45,753 bases of DNA from Ascidiaceihabitans sp. GTDB taxonomy: Bacteria; Pseudomonadota; Alphaproteobacteria; Rhodobacterales; Rhodobacteraceae. The stretch is from positions 1 to 45,753 of the forward strand of contig JAOEQC010000007.1 of the NCBI GenBank assembly GCA_028388995.1. The letters are read 5' to 3'. A model generated the notes under the pieces. It did no database searches. It saw only the letters and a list, made by a program, of their open reading frames with translations, and was not told where the DNA came from. The position numbers and the translations under genes are program-made. Shown piece after piece: positions 43,547 to 45,753 of this stretch. Position 1 is the stretch's first letter. Each line of letters opens with the position of its first letter.

Positions 43547-43801
43547 TTAGTCACATCGAGCACGACGATATTCGTGGCTACCTACGTCAGCGGGCAATGG
43601 CTCCAAACGAGGCGATGCAATCGTGCAAATTTTAGCTGATTGGCCTTCGACATGTTCGTATCCATCAATTTAATCGTAGAAAATATGACCATTCACAATC
43701 AAACAGCGCATAGGGGCAACCCCTTGGCAGGATGCTGTTTTTGGCGCAATGTGGAAGGTCTCAATGTCGCCTTGATATCGGCCAATCAGTTGTTCGCTCA
43801 T
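43547..43801 (-). pseudogene. DUF4377-like small protein interrupted by one in-frame stop
   Basis: The minus-strand frame starts at ATG 43801, with AGAGGGA seven bases upstream, and reads 43 residues (YQGDIETFHIAPKTASCQGV followed by APMRCLIVNGHIFYD) to TAA at 43672-43670. The same frame goes on: IDGYEHVEGQSAKIC ... EPLPADVGSHEYRR to a TAA at 43549-43547. The pattern C-GVAPM-CL-V...FYD-IxG[YF] spans the stop and matches the DUF4377 domain, found alone or with META/HslJ domains in envelope proteins. A nonsense change in an otherwise intact 84-codon gene is the simplest reading. It lies 63 bases after parC on the same strand. The 43-residue product may still be made. Confidence 0.55.
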
Positions 43802-43864
43802 AATGCGTCCCTCTTGCGCACGCTTAATACACGCGCGTCATTTAAAGATGAGAGTAAGTTACCG

Positions 43865-45753
43865 TCAGTTGAATCGATTATCCCGCGGAAATCCGCGTGG
43901 TGCCATGCGACCAGCGCTTGCGCGTTTTCCTTGCCACTCCGCCAGCTCAGTTTCAGTGCGCGTACGACCCGCAGGATCAAGCCAACTTAGACCCGCCTCA
44001 AGCGTAAAGGTCGTGGCATCAGACAAGCCACCGTCTTTATACTTTTGCAAACGAACGCCTTTACCACGGCCCATTTCTGGCAATTCGTCCAGTGGGAACA
44101 CCAGTACTTTACGGTTCTCACCAACAACAGCGACACTTTCGCCATAGGTAGGTTTACAAATCAAAGCCTTGGTATCACCGCGCACGTTCAGAACCTGCTT
44201 ACCGCTGCGCGTTTGGGCAACAACATCATCTTCTGGAACAATAAATCCATCACCAGAAGTTGAAGCAACCAACAGTTTGCGGCCCGGTTTGTGGATCATG
44301 ATATCAAGAATTTCAGCTTCATTCGGCAGATCAACCATCAAGCGTAATGGTTCACCCATTCCGCGCCCGCCGGGCAAGGTTGAGGCGCTCAGCGTATAGA
44401 AGCGACCATTCGCACCGAAGACCAACAAGCGGTCAGTGGTTTCAGCGTGAAAAATAAATCGCGGGCCGTCACCATCTTTGAACTTCAATTCGCGGCTCAA
44501 ATCAATGTGGCCAGTCATCGCGCGAATCCAGCCCATTTGGCTGCACACAACGGTAATGGGCTCACGGTCGATCATCGCCTCAAGCGGCACATCGGCCACT
44601 TCGCCAGCTTCAGCAAATGTCGTCAAACGTTGGCCACGTGCCACGCCATCAATGTTCCAGTCTTTGCCAAACTGCTTTTTCGTTTTTTTCAACTGATCGG
44701 AAATTTTGGTCCACTGGATGTCTTCGCTATCTAGCAAATCCTCAAGTCCAGCACGTTCCTCCATCAAGGCAGATTGCTCGCGCAGCAGCTCGATTTCTTC
44801 CAAACGGCGCAAGCTGCGCAAACGCATATTGAGAATGGCATCAGCCTGAACTTCAGACAATTCACCACCACTTGGCGCAGGCGAAATATAGTCTTTTTCG
44901 TCCACCGCACGCTTATGGTCTTTAGACCAATCTTCGCGCATCAATGCTGCTTTGGGGTCTTCGTCATAACGGATGATATCAATGACACGGTCCAGATTTA
45001 GGAACGCAACGATAAAGCCTTCCAGCACTTCAAGACGGTGATCGATCTTTTCCATCCGGTGGGTGGAACGACGGATCAAAACCTCGCGGCGGTGATCAAG
45101 GAACGCGCGTAGCACTTCCTTCATCGAACAGACCTTTGGCGTCAGACCATCGATCAAGACATTCATGTTCAGTGAGAACCGCACTTCAAGATCAGAACTA
45201 CGGTACATCATGCCCATCAAAACTTCGGGGTCGACGTTCTTCGAACGTGGTTCAAGTACAAGGCGGATATCGTCGGCAGACTCATCGCGTACATCCGCTA
45301 AAATTGGAATTTTTTTCAGCTGGATTAGTTCCGCAATCTTCTCGATCAATTTTGATTTTTGAACCTGATACGGAATTTCTGTAATGACGATCTGCCACTG
45401 ACCACGCCCAAGATCTTCGGTCTCGTAACGACACCGCAGACGGAAGCCGCCCTTACCTGTACGGTATGCTGTCGCGATGCTTTCAGGGCTTTCGACAATA
45501 ATGCCGCCCGTTGGGAAATCAGGTCCCGGAACGTAATTCAACAGCGTATCGTCGCGTACATCAGGCACTTTAATCATGTGCAAACATGCTTCGCAAAGTT
45601 CTGAAATATTGTGGGGGGGGATGTTAGTTGCCATCCCAACCGCGATACCGCTGGATCCATTGGCCAATAGGTTCGGGAACTGCGCCGGCAACACCACCGG
45701 TTCAGTCAGTGTTCCGTCATAGTTTTCACGAAAATCAACGGCGTTTTCGTTCA
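43865..45753 (-). CDS. parC: DNA topoisomerase IV subunit A (C-terminal 628 residues, partial)
   Basis: The frame is open from the window edge to TGA/TAA-type stop at 43865 and begins NENAVDFRENYDGTLTEPVV, then LPAQFPNLLANGSSGIAVGM and ATNIPPHNISEL, the ParC/GyrA breakage-reunion core. The catalytic Tyr lies upstream of the window. A coiled-coil stretch (about RRLEEIELLREQSALMEERA) leads to a C-terminal part with several beta-propeller-like blades and ends with APRGFPRDNRFN. ParC rather than GyrA is favoured because the GyrA-box (QRRGGKG type) is not seen and the tail is short. With ParE it decatenates replicated chromosomes. Confidence 0.92.
   Translation of the reverse strand, partial: NENAVDFRENYDGTLTEPVVLPAQFPNLLANGSSGIAVGMATNIPPHNISELCEACLHMIKVPDVRDDTLLNYVPGPDFPTGGIIVESPESIATAYRTGKGGFRLRCRYETEDLGRGQWQIVITEIPYQVQKSKLIEKIAELIQLKKIPILADVRDESADDIRLVLEPRSKNVDPEVLMGMMYRSSDLEVRFSLNMNVLIDGLTPKVCSMKEVLRAFLDHRREVLIRRSTHRMEKIDHRLEVLEGFIVAFLNLDRVIDIIRYDEDPKAALMREDWSKDHKRAVDEKDYISPAPSGGELSEVQADAILNMRLRSLRRLEEIELLREQSALMEERAGLEDLLDSEDIQWTKISDQLKKTKKQFGKDWNIDGVARGQRLTTFAEAGEVADVPLEAMIDREPITVVCSQMGWIRAMTGHIDLSRELKFKDGDGPRFIFHAETTDRLLVFGANGRFYTLSASTLPGGRGMGEPLRLMVDLPNEAEILDIMIHKPGRKLLVASTSGDGFIVPEDDVVAQTRSGKQVLNVRGDTKALICKPTYGESVAVVGENRKVLVFPLDELPEMGRGKGVRLQKYKDGGLSDATTFTLEAGLSWLDPAGRTRTETELAEWQGKRASAGRMAPRGFPRDNRFN

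Overview
The window looks like a chromosomal segment of a marine alphaproteobacterium of the Rhodobacterales (Roseobacter group). The evidence is the character of the proteins (RpoB, RpoC, EF-Tu, EF-G, ParC), the gene order tuf - tRNA-Trp - secE - nusG - rplK - rplA - rplJ - rplL - rpoB - rpoC - rpsL - rpsG - fusA - tuf, a NaChBac-type sodium channel of the kind known from roseobacters, and a purine-catabolism/BMP transporter cluster. Species cannot be named from the sequence alone.

Bases 1-6203 (+ strand) are a purine salvage/catabolism operon: the C-terminus of xanthine dehydrogenase XdhB, its maturation factor XdhC, then a BMP-type nucleoside/purine ABC transporter (fused double ATPase, two permeases, periplasmic binding protein) with a small unknown membrane protein between the permeases. 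Genes overlap or abut, and a strong intrinsic terminator closes the unit. Bases 6309-8930 hold a voltage-gated Na+ channel homologue and a DadA-like FAD oxidoreductase coupled to a DUF938 methyltransferase. Bases 8962-14084 (- strand) hold one-carbon/hydroxyacid genes: a dimethylglycine/sarcosine-dehydrogenase-like FAD-GcvT protein, a GlcD/D-lactate-dehydrogenase-like FAD oxidase and a D-2-hydroxyacid dehydrogenase. Bases 14211-17529 carry an exported SH3 protein, a quinone oxidoreductase, a tRNA-Gln with an HNH-endonuclease remnant downstream of it, and a renalase-like FAD protein.

Bases 17984-41253 (- strand) are the core transcription/translation block. It is bounded by two tuf genes lying in 1259-bp nearly identical direct repeats about 22 kb apart. 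The block has been broken up: a decayed family-2 glycosyltransferase sits between rplKA and rplJL, a frameshifted membrane-anchored ORF sits on the opposite strand between rplL and rpoB, a DMT transporter lies between rpoC and rpsL, and a TraG/VirD4 fragment plus a small membrane-protein ORF with two in-frame stop codons sit between secE and tRNA-Trp. Local promoters, leaders and terminators can be seen at several of these breaks; the clearest are a consensus promoter and a terminator-like leader hairpin for rpsL-rpsG-fusA.

Bases 41389-45753 carry a lipoprotein and a cytochrome P450 (divergent), a DUF4377-like small ORF interrupted by one stop codon, and the C-terminal four fifths of ParC, cut by the window edge.

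I did not find a convincing undescribed multi-gene system (no CRISPR array, defence cassette or intact mobile element). The most notable signals are the many decayed genes among essential operons, mobile-element remnants on the 3' side of two tRNA genes, the rpsL leader architecture and the sodium channel.
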